Source of the DNA: Panulirus ornatus
Taxonomy: Eukaryota; Arthropoda; Malacostraca; Decapoda; Palinuridae
DNA length: 64,000 nucleotides
Direction of reading: 5' to 3'
Assembly (NCBI RefSeq): GCF_036320965.1
Contig: NC_092261.1
Location: 18,348,646-18,412,645, forward strand
The notes under the pieces are model-generated. The model searched no databases and was not told the DNA's origin. It saw nothing but the letters and a program-made list of their open reading frames with translations. Below, piece by piece: positions 26,278-39,519 of this stretch (position 1 is its first letter; each line of letters begins with the position of its first letter). The position numbers and the translations under genes are program-made.

Positions 26278-26315
26278 GAGAAAGTTCTCTGACGAGACTG
26301 TATTCCCGTGATACA
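26278..26315 (+). repeat. 38-bp exact direct repeat, copy 1
   Basis: Identical to 27200-27237. It begins GAGAAAGTTCTCTGACGAG and ends CCCGTGATACA. Confidence 0.95.
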
Positions 26316-26364
26316 AGAGCAGATCAGCCACATGCACTGTGCTGGATGTTACAGCGACACGTAA

Positions 26365-26560
26365 ACACGTAACAAATACACTCCGTGTTGAAAAATGCCT
26401 TTCAAGTTCTTTGTGTTGAGGGGGATTTATATTAATGAGACAAGAATTGATGGTAAACTTCATGTCTCTTGTGACCAACTTGAAGTGCTGATGAGGAAAG
26501 TTGCAAGTGATGGCCGGGGTAAAGATGGCCAGCTCCAGTTGTCGCTCATCTGGGAGCATT
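26365..26560 (+). repeat. Dispersed repeat R1, copy 2
   Basis: Best-preserved copy: GGGATTTATATTAATGAGAC, then CATGTCTCTTGTGACC and GATGAGGAAAGTTGCAAGTG, then GGTAAAGATGGCC. A 67-codon open frame crosses it, but the same frame is not kept in the other two copies. GGAACATTTTGGAACG-type words follow. Confidence 0.8.
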
Positions 26561-27004
26561 ATACTTCTCCAACAACAGGAGCAGCAAAGAACATTTGAGC
26601 ATATTGCACCACCAGCAACCTTTAGAACGGCATAACTGGTGCATTTTGGAGCAAAGAGAACATTTTGGAACGAGGAAAATATTCTGGAACTTAGGAACAG
26701 TTGATCTTTAAAAATTTTTGTTAGAGAACTGTAAGAACAGTTTCAAACAGCAGCAATTCTTCAGACCAGCATGAAGACTGTACAATATTAGGATGAGCTG
26801 GAAACGCACACGGCACTCTTAGCTCGGAAATATTCTGATCTACTTTTCAGCATACGACCAAAATGCAAATCTGATATTGTTGTGAGATAACTTTTCCCAG
26901 AAACATGTAAGTAATAGAAAGAACATAATACTGCAGGACGCTTTAACAGGGAATTTCTTATATTCTTCATAAATTTCAAAATGTTTGAGAAGTAAATGAA
27001 GATA

Positions 27005-27007
<3 letters not shown>

Positions 27008-27049
<42 letters not shown>
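27008..27049. repeat. (TA)n microsatellite
   Basis: About 21 TA units. Confidence 0.97.
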
Positions 27050-27054
<5 letters not shown>

Positions 27055-27199
27055 GTAGGCTTGTATTATTTCCTTTATCTATAACCACTCAAGAGCTAAG
27101 AAAGAGTCTTGGCGTTACCCAGGACTTCTCTTCCAGAGGCACCAGCAGCCCAAGGTTGCACTCCTCTCGGTAGCAGGGAAGCGTGGACTCCTTTGGAAT

Positions 27200-27237
27200 G
27201 AGAAAGTTCTCTGACGAGACTGTATTCCCGTGATACA
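27200..27237 (+). repeat. 38-bp exact direct repeat, copy 2
   Basis: Identical to 26278-26315. The surrounding sequences differ on both sides. Confidence 0.95.
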
Positions 27238-27317
27238 GCCTCGCAAAAGGTGACTTCCCACTTGTGGTGCAGCTTCAAGCAGGCGGAGTCTTGTAACACA
27301 CATATGAGCGCAGAACT

Positions 27318-28125
<808 letters not shown>

Positions 28126-29080
28126 AGCAAACCGCAGCTGTCTATATCCATGCAGCCGCTGTTTGCCGCGTCCGTAATACACTGATGGCCTTATCCGTGT
28201 ATGCTGCTGCAAGCCTTGTCGGGATATGCTACTCTGTAAGTAGGCATTGCCCGCGCAAGTCGTTGCAAGCCGTATACGTGCAATACTGTCTATGAATACC
28301 GCTGTAGGCATATCCATGCAGTCAGTGTCCGTGCACGTTGGGTCCATGCACACCACTACAGTCTGAGTTCGAAGAGGCTGTGTCCGTGCAGGGAGGTGCA
28401 GGTGTTGTCCGGGTACGCTGCTGCAGCCATTGCCCGTTCGAGCCGTTGAGGTTGCAAGTCACTCTAAGCTCGTGTTCATGCAGGCCACTGTAGGCCGTGT
28501 CTGTGCGAGAAGCTGCGAGCCTTGTCCAGGAAGGATACTCTTGGCTGTGACCATGGAGACCGTTCCTGTGTACGCTGTTTCCATGCAGACTGCTGCAGCC
28601 TGTATCTGTCCAGGTTGCTGCGGGGTGCTTTCGTGTAGGACGTTACAGGTCATTTCCATGCTTATCGCTGCAGGCTGCTTTCGTGCAGGCTGCTGTAAGT
28701 CGTGTCTCTACAGGCTGTTGTCTGCTCTGTCCATACAGGTGTGCCCGTGTTCGCCACTTCAGAGCGTGCCCGTATATGCCGCTGCAGGCTGTGAGCTTAT
28801 TGTGACCGGATAGGCGGTTGCAACCCATGTTTCTACAGGCCGCTGCAGGCCGAGTCTGTGCTATGCGCGGGCAGCCCACTGCAGGGTCCACAATGTTCCG
28901 GGCTGGCTACTGCAGGCTTGGTCCGTGGAGGCCTCTGTGGACTGCGTCCGTGCCGGTCGCTTGCAGGCTGTGCCCATATATACCTCGGCCATGAAGACCG
29001 CTGCAGGCCGCGTCCGTGCAGGCCACTCTGCGTTGTGCCCGTGCAGGCCACTGTAAGCTCTGCCCGTGCAGGCTATCTCT
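28126..29080 (+). repeat. Degenerate minisatellite, unit about 27 bp
   Basis: Repeated words GTGCAGGCC(A/G)CTG(T/C)AGGC and TGTGCCCGT. Two clean 27-nt units lie at about 29012-29065. The spacing suggests about 35 decayed units. Because the unit is a multiple of three, spurious open frames run through it on both strands. GC-rich relative to its surroundings. Confidence 0.75.
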
Positions 29081-29740
29081 CTGAATACAGGCACAAAGGT
29101 AAACAAATTCATGGCTCACGTTTCCAGCTGTAATGGCTTTGTGAGTGTCTCGTAAATGGAGTGCCACGACCCGGTCTGTGTGAGTGTATGTAAAGGATAC
29201 GTGATCTTAGTGCACTGGCATACGTTATATGTGATCATGCAGTAGTCTACGGAGGTACAGGGGAGTAGCAGATAGAAGATGACTTCAAGATTTTCAGCGA
29301 GGTTATCTGCCGAGATTGTTTAACCAGTTGACCACGACGGAACAACCCCACGCACGATTCTTGAGCACGACGCCACGAGTCCAGTGGTGTGATCTTTTAC
29401 ATGATCCGCTTATCAGTTCATTAAGTCCTTCAGTGAATCACAATAACGCCGGAATTTTCGTTAGTTAACCTACCATCAGGCTTGACCAGATGTGCTTAAC
29501 TCGGGGAAAATAGACTCTGAAGTGACTCATTAACTCTGCTGTTGTTCCATTTCAAGTCCGATGTGAAATGAAAACAGGTTTTACTGGAAAAGGCCTTAAA
29601 TTTCAGTATCAAGTACGCTTATGTACCTACTACAGTCGGGCCGAATAGAGAAAATGTCCCGAAGGGATATGCAACAGTGGAAAATTATAGTGAGGCAGTC
29701 TTAACTGAACATAAACAGGGAGCAAGTACACTTTGGTGTA
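29081..29740. other. No gene recognised
   Basis: Low-copy DNA between the minisatellite and R1 copy 3. Confidence 0.5.
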
Positions 29741-29895
29741 ATAAAAACGTCTTGCAAGTTGTTTTTGTCGTGGAGGATTTATATTAATGAGACAGGAAAA
29801 AGTTGCAAACTTTGTGTCCCTCGTCTTCCTCTTGAGGCGCTGATGAGGAAAGTTGCAAGTGATGGTGGGGGTAAAGATGGCCCGCCCGCTTGGGT
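29741..29895 (+). repeat. Dispersed repeat R1, copy 3
   Basis: GGAGGATTTATATTAATGAG, then GATGAGGAAAGTTGCAAGTG and GGTAAAGATGGCC, in the same order as at 26.4 kb. GGAACATTTTTAGAAAGG follows near 29988. Confidence 0.8.
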
Positions 29896-30780
29896 TCTGA
29901 CGAACCTCAGAGCATCATAGCGGCAGTACCAGTATCAGCGGCCAGTTAGGGGCATTGCTGCGCTCTGGGAACCTTTTCGAAAACATTAGGAACATTTTTA
30001 GAAAGGGTTGGTGTACGCAGAGAGTAGAGAGGTAATTAGTCTGTGAAGTGGTTACCATAATGTTCTCTGTCGTGTTACTCGGCTTTAATTAAACGACGGT
30101 ATTGTTAGCATTATGTTCACTCGGGGTTAAGTCTTTGGGTCTGGCATAAATAAGGCGTTGATTACGAGAAGGTTTTCATATTCTGTAAATGAATGGAAGG
30201 TTTTTCATTAACATCGGAGCTTAAAGCCAGCAGCAAAATGATAAGTAATTAATCTACATTACCTGTGATTTAAAGAAATTTCTAAATCATCATGGAAACA
30301 TTATCTCGGTATTTCATAAATTATAGCATTCAGTAAGTAGCGTCAGATTGCAAAGGCACATTAGAGGTAAAGGAAGTTGCACCATAGTAATTGATCAGGG
30401 TATGAGAAGATGTTTCTAACTTGATATCGATTTTGTAACATTCAGAAAACCAGAAAGTTTGTTGAAAATCGTACTGCAGAGGACTTAATGGAAGCGATGA
30501 CTTGAATTAGGTTCAACGATTAATTTCTTTATCTAATCCACCACGTAATGTACTGGCATATGACGTCACGATAAACCAAAGGAAGTAATGATATTGTGTG
30601 CTATAACGTGACAGTATATAGCAGGACGCGATCCCAGATTGGTAATTAAGGCGCTTACTACTTTCTGAGTAGAACTTCCTCGATGTGGTCGACTTTCGTT
30701 TAAGACGATGCTCCTCTGCCCCTCTTTGTGTGATAGGCTTTACCAAGATGGATTTTATGACAGTAGCATTCTGAAACTAC
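29896..30780. other. No gene recognised
   Basis: AT-rich low-copy DNA without supported features. Confidence 0.5.
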
Positions 30781-30895
30781 ATTGTTCCACGACCCCCAAC
30801 CTCATGCTGTGTGCATACCTTCATCCTCTTAATCACCACTTTCCCATGAAATTTACCACGTAGGCTCAACAAATTTAAGCCCCTTGCCTTTACAC
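30781..30895 (-). mobile_element. Small RTE-like fragment
   Basis: The minus strand reads GLNLLSLRGKFHGKVVIKRM then VCTQHEVGG, the counterpart of GISLLSIPGKLYGRVLIERV and ACTEHQIGE in the intact copy. Heavily diverged, with no other RT motif alongside. Confidence 0.65.
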
Positions 30896-31107
30896 AGCAG
30901 CGCTCTACGTAGCTAGGCCGCCATTTGGTTACCAACAGGGTTCCTAGCCACGACTCTTCCTTGTGTATCAACTGACTGTTATATTTCTTTCTTATATCTC
31001 CCATGTTGATGTGACCATTACACGATAGTGCCTTGGTGCCTTATCGTGCTTCATTTCCTCGTGGGTTAGAGGGAATTTACTCGATCACTCCCTCAATTGT
31101 GATCTTT

Positions 31108-31111
<4 letters not shown>
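30896..31111 (-). repeat. Dispersed repeat, longer partner of 14771-14857
   Basis: The minus strand starts TTGGAAAAGATCACAATTG and continues ACCCACGAGGAAATGAAGCA, CACGATAAGGCACC, ATATAACAGTCAGTTGATAC. The first 80 nt match 14771-14850. Function and class unknown. Confidence 0.65.

Positions 31112-31190
<79 letters not shown>
31112..31190. repeat. (TA)n microsatellite
   Basis: About 39 TA units; on its right is the tail of a minus-strand short element. Confidence 0.98.
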
Positions 31191-31193
<3 letters not shown>

Positions 31194-31266
31194 TTTCTTT
31201 CATACTATTCGCCATTTCCCGCGTCAGCGAGGTAGCGTTAAGAACAGTGGACTGGGCCTTTGAGGG
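31191..31266 (-). mobile_element. Short non-autonomous element, 3' module
   Basis: The minus strand reads GGCCCAGTCCACTGTTCTTAACGCTACCTCGCTGACGCG and a GAAAGAAAGAA-type end into (TA)n. It abuts, back to back, the leader of the plus-strand RTE copy. Confidence 0.7.
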
Positions 31267-34200
31267 GAATATCCTAAGGATAGGGAAGAAAGAATACTTC
31301 CCACGTGTATCCCACATGTCGTAGAAGCCGACTAAAGGGGGCGGTAACGGGGGCTGGAAATCCTCCCCTCCTTGAAGTTCAATTTCTAAAAGGAGAAAGA
31401 AGAATGAGTCAAGCAGGGAGTGCTCACCCTCCTCGAAGGCTCAGACTGGGATCTCTGAATGTGCGTGGATGTAACCAAGATGAGAAGAAAGGAAACATAG
31501 GTAGTATGTTTGAGGAAAGAAACCTGGATGTTCTGGCTCTAAGTAAAACGAAGCTCAAGGGTAAAGGGGAAGAGTGGTTTGGAAAGTCTTGAGAGTAAAG
31601 TCAGGGGTTAGTGAGGGGACAAGAGCTAAAGACGGAGTAGCACTACTTCTGAAGCAGGAGTTGTGGGAGTTTGTGATAGGGTGTAAGAAAGTCAGTTCTA
31701 GAATGATGTGGGTAAAACTGAAAGTGGATGGGGAGAGATGGGAGATTATTGGTGCTTATGCACCTGGTCATGAGAAGAAAGATCATGAAAGGAAGGTGTT
31801 CTGGTAACAACCGAGTGAGTGTGTCGGCAACTTTGATGCACGAGACCGGGTTACAGTGATGGGTGATGTAAATGTAAAGATGAGTAATGTGGCAGTTGAG
31901 GGTATAATTGGTGTACATGGTGTATTCAGTGTTGTAAACGGAAGTGGTGAAGAGTTTGTGGATCTGTGTGTTGAAAAATGACTGGTGATTGTGAATACGT
32001 GGTTTAAAAAGAGAGCTATGCATAATCATACGTATGAGTTGGAGAGATGGTCAGAGGGCATTACTGGATTACGTGTTAATTGATAAGCGCGTAAAAGAGA
32101 GAATTTTGGATGTTAATGTGCTGAGAGGGGCAGTTGGAGGGATGTTTGATCACTGTCTTGTGGAGGCGAAAGTGAAGATTTGTAGAGGTTTCCAAAAAAG
32201 AAGACAGAATGTTGAGGAGAAGAGAGTGGTGAGAGTCAGTGAGCTTGGAAAAGAGACTTGTTTGAGAAAGTACCATGAGAGTTTGAGTGTAGAATGGCAA
32301 AAGGTGAGAGCAAATGACGTGAGGGGAATGGGTGAGAAATGTGTTGCATTTAAGGAAACAGTGATGGCTTGCACAAAAGATGCAAGTGGCATGAAAAAGG
32401 TGGTAGGTGGGCTGATTAGAAAAGGAAGTGAGTGATTGGATGAAGAAGTAAAGTTATTAGTGAAAGAGAAAAGAGAGGCGTTTGGGCGATACTTGCAAGG
32501 AAGGAGTGCAAATAACAGGGAGATATAAAAAAGAAAGCGGCAGAAGAAAGGTGCAAGGGTTGGAAAAGAGGGGAAATGAGAGTTAGGATGAGAGATTATC
32601 ATTAAACCTTAGGGAAAATAAAAAGATGTATTGGAAGGAGGTAAATATCGTGCGTAAAACAAGAGAACAAATGAGAGCATCGGTGAAGGGGGCAAGCGGG
32701 GAGGTAATAACTAGTAGTGATGAAGTGAGGAGATGAAGTGAGTATTTTGAAGGTTTGTTGAATGTGTTTGATGATAGAGTGGCAGATATAGGGTGTTTTG
32801 GTCGGGGTGGTGTGCAAAGTGAGATTGTCAAGGAGAATGTTTTGGTAAAGAGAGAAGTAGTGAAAATTTTGCGGAAGATAAAATCCGGCAAGACGGCGGG
32901 TTTGTATGGTACTGCAGTAGAATTTATCATAAAAGGGGTGACTGTGCTCTTGATTGATTGGCAAGGATATCAAGTGTATGTATGGATCATAGTGAAGTGC
33001 CTGAGGATTGGCGGAATGCATGCATAGCACCATCGTACAAAGGCAAAGGGGATAAAGGTTAGTGTTCAAATTACAGAGGCATAAGTTTGTTGAGTATTCC
33101 TGGGAAATTATATGGGAGGTTATTGATCGAGAGGGTGAATGCTTGTACAGAGCATCAGATTTGGGAAGACTAGTGTGGTTTCAGAAATGATAGTGGGTGT
33201 GTGGATCAGGTGTTTGCTTTGAAGAATGTATCTGAGAAATACTTAGAAAAAAGATGGATTTGTATGTAGCATTTATGGATCTGGAGAAGGCATAAGAGAG
33301 GGTTGGTAGAGATGATTTGTGGAAGGTCTTAAGAGTACATGGTGCGGGAGGTAAATTGCTAGAAGCAGTGAAAAGCTTTTACCAAGAACGTAAGACATGT
33401 ATACGGGTTGGAAGAGAGGAGAGTGATTAGCTCCCAGTGAATGTCGGTCTGCGGCAGGGGTGTGTGATGTCCCTATGGTTGTTTGATTTGTTTATGGATG
33501 GGGTGGTTAGGGGGGTAAATGCAAGAGAGGGATGAGTATGCAGCCGGCTGAGGATGAGAGGATATTGTTTGCCGATGATAAAGCTCTAGTGGCTGATTCG
33601 AGTAAGAAACTGCAGAAGTTGGTGACCAAGTTTGGTAAAGTGTGTGAGAGGAGAAAAGTGAGAGTGAAAATGAATAAGAGCAATGTCATTAGGTTCAGTA
33701 GGGCTGAGGGAGAAGTTTAATGGGATGTAAGTTTGAATAGAGAAAAATTGGAGAAAGTGAAGTGATTAAGGGGAATGGACCTAGCAGTGAATGGAACCAT
33801 GGAAGTGGAAAGAGGCCGAAGGTTCTGGGAGCGATGAAGAATGTGTGGAAGGAGAGAACGTTATCTCGGAAAGTGAAAATAGGTATGTTTGAAGGAATAG
33901 TAATTCAAACAATGATATATGGTTGCGAGGCATGGGCTATAGATAGAGTTGTACGAAGGTAGATGGATGTGCTGGATATGAAATGTTTGAGGACAATGTG
34001 TGGTGTGAGTTGGTTTGATCGAGTAAGAAATGAAAGGGTAAGAGAGATGTGTGGAAATAAAAAAAGTATGGCTGAGAGAGCAGAAGAGGGTGTGTTTAAA
34101 TGTTTGAGCATATGGAGAGAACGAGTAAAGAAATATTGACAAAGGTGATACATGTATCAGAGGTGGAGGGAACAAGGAGAGGTGGGAGACCAAGTTGGAG

Positions 34201-34744
34201 TTGGAAGGATGGAGTGAAAAAGATTTTGAGCGATCGGGGCCTGAACATACGGGAGTGTAAGAGGCATGCAAGGAATAGAGTGAATTGGAACAATGTAGTA
34301 TACCTGGGCCGATGTGCTGTCAATGGATGGAACCAGGGCGTTAAGCGTCTGGGGTAAACCATAGATAGGTCTGTGGGGCCTAGATGTGGAAAGGGAGCTG
34401 TGGTTTCGGTGCATTACACATGACAGTTAGAGACTGAGTGTGAACGAATTCGGCCTTTTTTGTCTTTTCCCATTGCTACCTCGTGGGGGAAGGATGCTAT
34501 TTCATGTGCGGCTGAGTGGTGACCACAATGGATGAAGGCAGCAAGTATGAATATGTACATGTATATATATCATATATTTGTGCATGCATATGTATGTATA
34601 CGATGAAATGTATAAGTATGTATATGTGCGTGTGTGGGCGTTTATGTATATACATGTGTATGTTGTTGAGTTGGGCCAGTCTTTCCCCTGATTCCTTGCG
34701 CTACCTCCCTAACGCGGGAGACATCGTTTAAGTATGACAAAAGA

Positions 34745-34747
<3 letters not shown>
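31267..34747 (+). mobile_element. RTE-like retrotransposon, full length in layout but decayed
   Basis: The only plus-strand copy that keeps leader, ORF and long-type 3'UTR in order. The leader is at 31267-31390. The start ATG is lost (AAGGAGAAAG instead of ATGGGAAAC). The endonuclease lies at 31400-32200, with a one-base loss near 31590, a stop near 31806 and SDH changed to FDH near 32146. The linker spans 32200-32650 and the RT 32750-33640; the FADD region is preserved near 33569 (LFADDKALVA), with stops nearby. The C-terminal region spans 33720-34310 and the 3'UTR 34311-34747, with two hairpin cores. Total length is about 3.5 kb. Many stops, so it is not coding. Confidence 0.88.

Positions 34748-34791
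<44 letters not shown>
34748..34791. repeat. (TA)n shared by two convergent RTE tails
   Basis: About 22 TA units between the plus-strand copy ending at 34747 and the minus-strand copy beginning at 34792. Confidence 0.97.
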
Positions 34792-34798
<7 letters not shown>

Positions 34799-37429
34799 TA
34801 TTATTATACTTTGTCGCTGTCTCCCGCGTTTGCGAGGTAGCGCAAGGAAACAGACGAAAGAAATGGCCCCCCCCCCCCCCACACACATGTATATACACAC
34901 GTCCACACACGCAAATATACATACCTACACAGCTTTCCATGGTTTACCCCAGACGCTTCACATGCCTTGATTCAATCCACTGATAGCACGTCAACCCCGG
35001 TATACCACATCGCTCCAATTCACTCTATTCCTTGCCCTCCTTTCACCCTCCTGCATGTTCAGGCCCCGATCACACAAAATCTTTTTCACTCCATCTTTCC
35101 ACCTCCAATTTGGTCTCCCTCTTCTCCTCGTTCCCTCCACCTCCGACACATATATCCTCTTGGTCAATCTTTCCTCACTCATTCTCTCCATGTGCCCAAA
35201 CCACTTCAAAACACCCTCTTCTGCTCTCTCAACCACGCTCTTTTTATTTCCACACATCTCTCTTACCCTTACGTTACTCACTCGATCAAACCACCTCACA
35301 CCACACATTGTCCTCAAACATCTCATTTCCAGCACATCCATCCTCCTGCGCACAACTCTATCCATAGCCCACGCCTCGCAACCATACAACATTGTTGGAA
35401 CCACTATTCCTTCAAACATACCCATTTTTGCTTTCCGAGATAATGTTCTCGACTTCCACACATTCTTCAAGGCTCCCAGAATTTTCGCCCCCTCCCCCAC
35501 CCTATGATCCACTTCCGCTTCCATGGTTCCATCCGCTGCCAGATCCACTCCCAGATATCTAAAACACTTCACTTCCTCCAGTTTTTCTCCATTCAAACTC
35601 ACCTCCCAATTGACTTGACCCTCAACCCTACTGTACCTAATAACCTTGCTCTTATTCACATTTACTCTTAACTTTCTTCTTCCACACACTTTACCAAACT
35701 CAGTCACCAGCTTCTGCAGTTTCTCACATGAATCAGCCACCAGCGCTGTATCATCAGCGAACAACAACTGACTCACTTCCCAAGCTCTCTCATCCCCAAC
35801 AGACTTCATACTTGCCCCTCTTTCCAAAACTCTTGCATTTACCTCCCTAACAACCCCATCCATAAACAAATTAAACAACCATGGAGACATCACACACCCC
35901 TGCCGCAAACCTACATTCACTGAGAACCAATCACTTTCCTCTCTTCTTACACGTACACATGCCTTACATCCTCGATAAAAACTTTTCACTGCTTCTAACA
36001 ACTTTCCTCCCACACCATATATTCTTAATACCTTCCACAGAGCATCTCTATCAACTCTATCATATGCCTTCTCCAGATCCATAAATGCTACATACAAATC
36101 CATTTGCTTTTCTAAGTATTTCTCACATACATTCTTCAAAGCAAACACCTGATCCACACATCCTCTACCACTTCTGAAACCACACTGCTCTTCCCCAATC
36201 TGATGCTCTGTACATGCCTTCACCCTCTCAATCAATATCCTCCCATATAATTTACCAGGAATACTCAACAAAATTATACCTCTGAAATTTGAGCACTCAC
36301 TCTTATCCCCTTTGCCTTTGTACAATGGCACTATGCACGCATTCCGCCAATCCTCAGGCACCTCACTATGAGTCATACATACATTAAATAACCTTACCAA
36401 CCAGTCAACAATACAGTCACCCCCTCTTTTAATAAATTCCACTGCAATACCATCCAAACCTGCTGCCTTGCCGGCTTTCATCTTCCGCAAAGCTTTCACT
36501 ACCTCTTCTCTGTTTACCAAATCATTTTCCCTAACCCTCTCACTTTGCACACCACCTCGACCAAAACACCCTATATCTGCCACTCTATCATCAAACACAT
36601 TCAACAAACCTTCAAAATACTCACTCCATCTCCTTCTCACATCACCACTACTTGTTATCACCTCCCCATTGGCGCCCTTCACTGAAGTTCCCATTTGCTC
36701 CCTTGTCTTACGCACTTTATTTACCTCCTTCCAGAACATCTTTTTATTCTCCCTAAAATTTAATGATACTCTCTCACCCCAACTCTCATTTGCCCTTTTT
36801 TTCACCTCTTGCACCTTCCTCTTGACCTCCTGTCTCTTTCTTTTATACATCTCCCACTCAATTGCATTTTTTCCCTGCAAAAATCGTCCAAATGCTTCTC
36901 TCTTCTCTTTCACTAATACTCTTACTTCTTCATCCCACCACTCACTACCCTTTCTAATCAACCCACCTCCCACTCTTCTCATGCCACAAGCATCTTTTGC
37001 GCAATCCATCACTGATTCCCTAAATACATCCCATTCCTCCCCCACTCCCCTTACTTCCATTGTTCTCACCTTTTTCCATTCTGTACTCAGTCTCTCCTGG
37101 TACTTCCTCACACAGGTCTCCTTCCCAAGCTCACTTACTCTCACCACCCTCTTCACCCTAACATTCACTCTTCTTTTCTGAAAACCCATACAAATCTTCA
37201 CCTTAGCCTCCACAAGATAATGATCAGACATCCCTCCAGTTGCACCTCTCAGCACATTAACATCCAAAAGTCTCTCTTTCGCACGCCTGTCAATTAACAC
37301 GTAATCCAATAACGCTCTCTGGCCATCTCTCCTACTTACATAAGTATACTTATGTATATCTCGCTTTTTAAACCAGGTATTCCCAATCATCAGTCCTTTT
37401 TCAGCACATAAATCTACAAGCTCTTCACC

Positions 37430-37435
<6 letters not shown>
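34792..37435 (-). mobile_element. RTE-like copy, 5'-truncated at (TA)n
   Basis: Minus strand with the short-type 3'UTR (34792-34990) and an uninterrupted frame for the linker, RT and C-terminal region. Motif A FMDLEKAYD, GLRQGCVMSP, FADD and WFGHMERM are all present. At the 5' side it stops in the endonuclease codons for GEELVDLCAEKG, where (TA)n begins. Confidence 0.9.
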
Positions 37436-37506
<71 letters not shown>

Positions 37507-38212
37507 CAGACATCCCTCCAGTTGCACCTCTCAGCACATTAACATCCAAAAGTCTCTCTTTCGTGCGTCTGTCAATTAACACGTAATCCAATAACGCTCT
37601 CTGGCCATCTATCCTACTTACATACGTATACTTATGTATATCTCGCTTTTTAAACCAGGTATTCCCAATCACCAGTCCTTTTTCAGCACATAAATCTACA
37701 AGCTCTTCACCATTTCCATTTACAGCACTGAACACTCCATGTATACAAATCATTCCCTCAACTGCCACATTACTCACCTTTGCATTCAAATCACCTATCA
37801 CTATAACCCGGTCTCGTGCATCAAAACCACTAACACACTCATTCAGCTGCTCCCAAAACACTTGCCTCTCATGATCTTTCTTCTCATGCCCAGGTGCATA
37901 TGCACCAATAATCACCCATCTCTCTCCATCAACCTTCAGTTTTACCCATATCAATCTAGAATTTACTTTCTTACACTCTATCACATACTCCCAGAACTCC
38001 TGATTCAGGAGTAGTGCTACTCCCTCCCTTGCTCTTGTCCTTTCACTAACCCCTGACTTTACTCCCAAGACATTCATAAACCACTCTTCCCCTTTACCCT
38101 TGAGCTTCGTTTCACTCAGAGCCAAAACATCCAGGTTCCTTTCCTCAAACACACTACCTATCTCTCCTTTTTTCTCATCTTGGTTACATCCACACACATT
38201 TAGACACCCCAT
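34991..38212 (-). CDS. Chimeric endonuclease-RT frame with an in-frame (TA)n linker
   Basis: An open frame of 1,073 residues, made of two element pieces. Residues 1 to about 236 (38212-37502) run from GCLNVCGCN to GGMSDH of one copy, the inverted part of the twin-primed insertion. Then about 23 residues of alternating Ile-Tyr encoded by (TA)n. Then GEELVDLCAEKG to the end (VYRG) of the copy at 34792-37435. The block GEELVDLC...GGMSDH, about 75 residues, therefore occurs twice. All RT motifs are intact in the second piece. Endonuclease motifs are split: NVCGCN, SETKL and GDLNA are upstream of the linker, and an SDH occurs on both sides. The Met start at 38212 is created by the junction. Probably a fortuitous frame; expression unknown. 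Confidence 0.7.
37436..37501. repeat. (TA)n joining two RTE pieces inside one open frame
   Basis: About 33 TA units with short ATATG edges. The left side is the truncated 5' end of one RTE copy, the right side the truncated end of another. Confidence 0.98.
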
Positions 38213-39198
38213 TATCTTGTGGAAGCAAAGGTGAAGATTTGTGGGGGTTTTCAGAAAAGAAGGGAGAATGTTGGGGTGAAGAGAGTGGTGAGAGTAAGTG
38301 AGCTTGGGAAGGAGACTTGTGTGAGGAAGTACCAGGAGAGACTGAGTACAGAATGGAAAAAGGTGAGAACAAAGGAGGTAAGGGGAGTGGGGGAGGAATG
38401 GGATGTATTTAGGGAAGCAGTGATGGCTTGCACAAAAGATGCTTGTGGCATGAGAAGCGTGGGAGGTGGGTTGATTAGAAAAGGTAGTGTGTGGTGGGAT
38501 GAAGAAGTAAGATTATTAGTGAAAGAGAGAGAGGCATTTGAACGATTTTTGCAGGGAAAAAATGCAAATGAGTGGGAGAGGTATAAAAGAAAGAGACAGG
38601 AGGTCAAGAGAAAGGTGCAAGAGGTGAAAAAGAGGGCAAATGAGAGTTGGGGTGAGAGAGTATCATTAAATTTCAGGGAGAATAAAAAGATGTTTTGGAA
38701 GGAGGTAAATAAAGTGCGTAAGACAAGGGAGCAAATGGGAACTTCAGTGAAGGGGGCTAATGGGGAGGGGATAACAAGTAGTGGTGATGTGAGAGGGAGA
38801 TGGAGTGAGTATTTTGAAGGTTTGTTGAATGTGTTTGATGATAGAGAGGCAGATGTGGGGTGTCTTGGTCGAGGTGGTGTGCAAAGTGAGAGGGTTAGGG
38901 AAAATGATTTGGTAAATAGAGAAGAGGTAGTAAAAGCTTTACGGAAGATGAAAGCCGGCAAAGCAGCAGGTTTGGATGGCATTGCAGTGGAATTTATTAA
39001 AAAAGGGGGTGACTGTATTGTTGACTGGTTGGTAAGGTTATTTAATGTATGTATGATTCATGGTTTCCCATTTTAGAAAGTTAAAAAAAAAATACAAGGA
39101 GGGGAGGATTTCTGGCCCCCCGATCCCGTCCCCTCTAGTCGCTTTCTACGACACGCGAGGAATGCGTGGGAAGTATTCTTTCACCCCTATCCCCAGGG

Positions 39199-39201
<3 letters not shown>

Positions 39202-39264
<63 letters not shown>

Positions 39265-39298
39265 TACATACGCACATATACACACACACACACACATA
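39202..39298. repeat. (TA)n(CA)n array within the nested element's inverted 5' part
   Basis: TA units, then CA units with TACATACGCACATATA interruptions; the counterpart of the arrays at 13208-13298 and 21338-21400. Confidence 0.95.
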
Positions 39299-39519
39299 CA
39301 TATATATACATATGAAAAATGTAAGAAACAATTTAGAAAACTGAAACTTCTAGCTTGAAATGAAATGAAAAAATGGATGTCACATAATGGTTCAACCTCT
39401 GGCTATGGAAAAAGGAAATGTATAATTTATTTACACAAGCGTCATTAGTAGTTCTCATCAATTTGACCACTGTATCAATAAGCTTCAATGTCTAAGCTAC
39501 ATTCTTTTTTCCAGTTTCA

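Noticed and set aside
34991..38212. Host gene annotation of the long frame (endonuclease-RT proteins are often misnamed as host developmental proteins)
   Set aside because: All motifs are AP endonuclease and LINE RT, with many sibling copies, so it is a mobile element.
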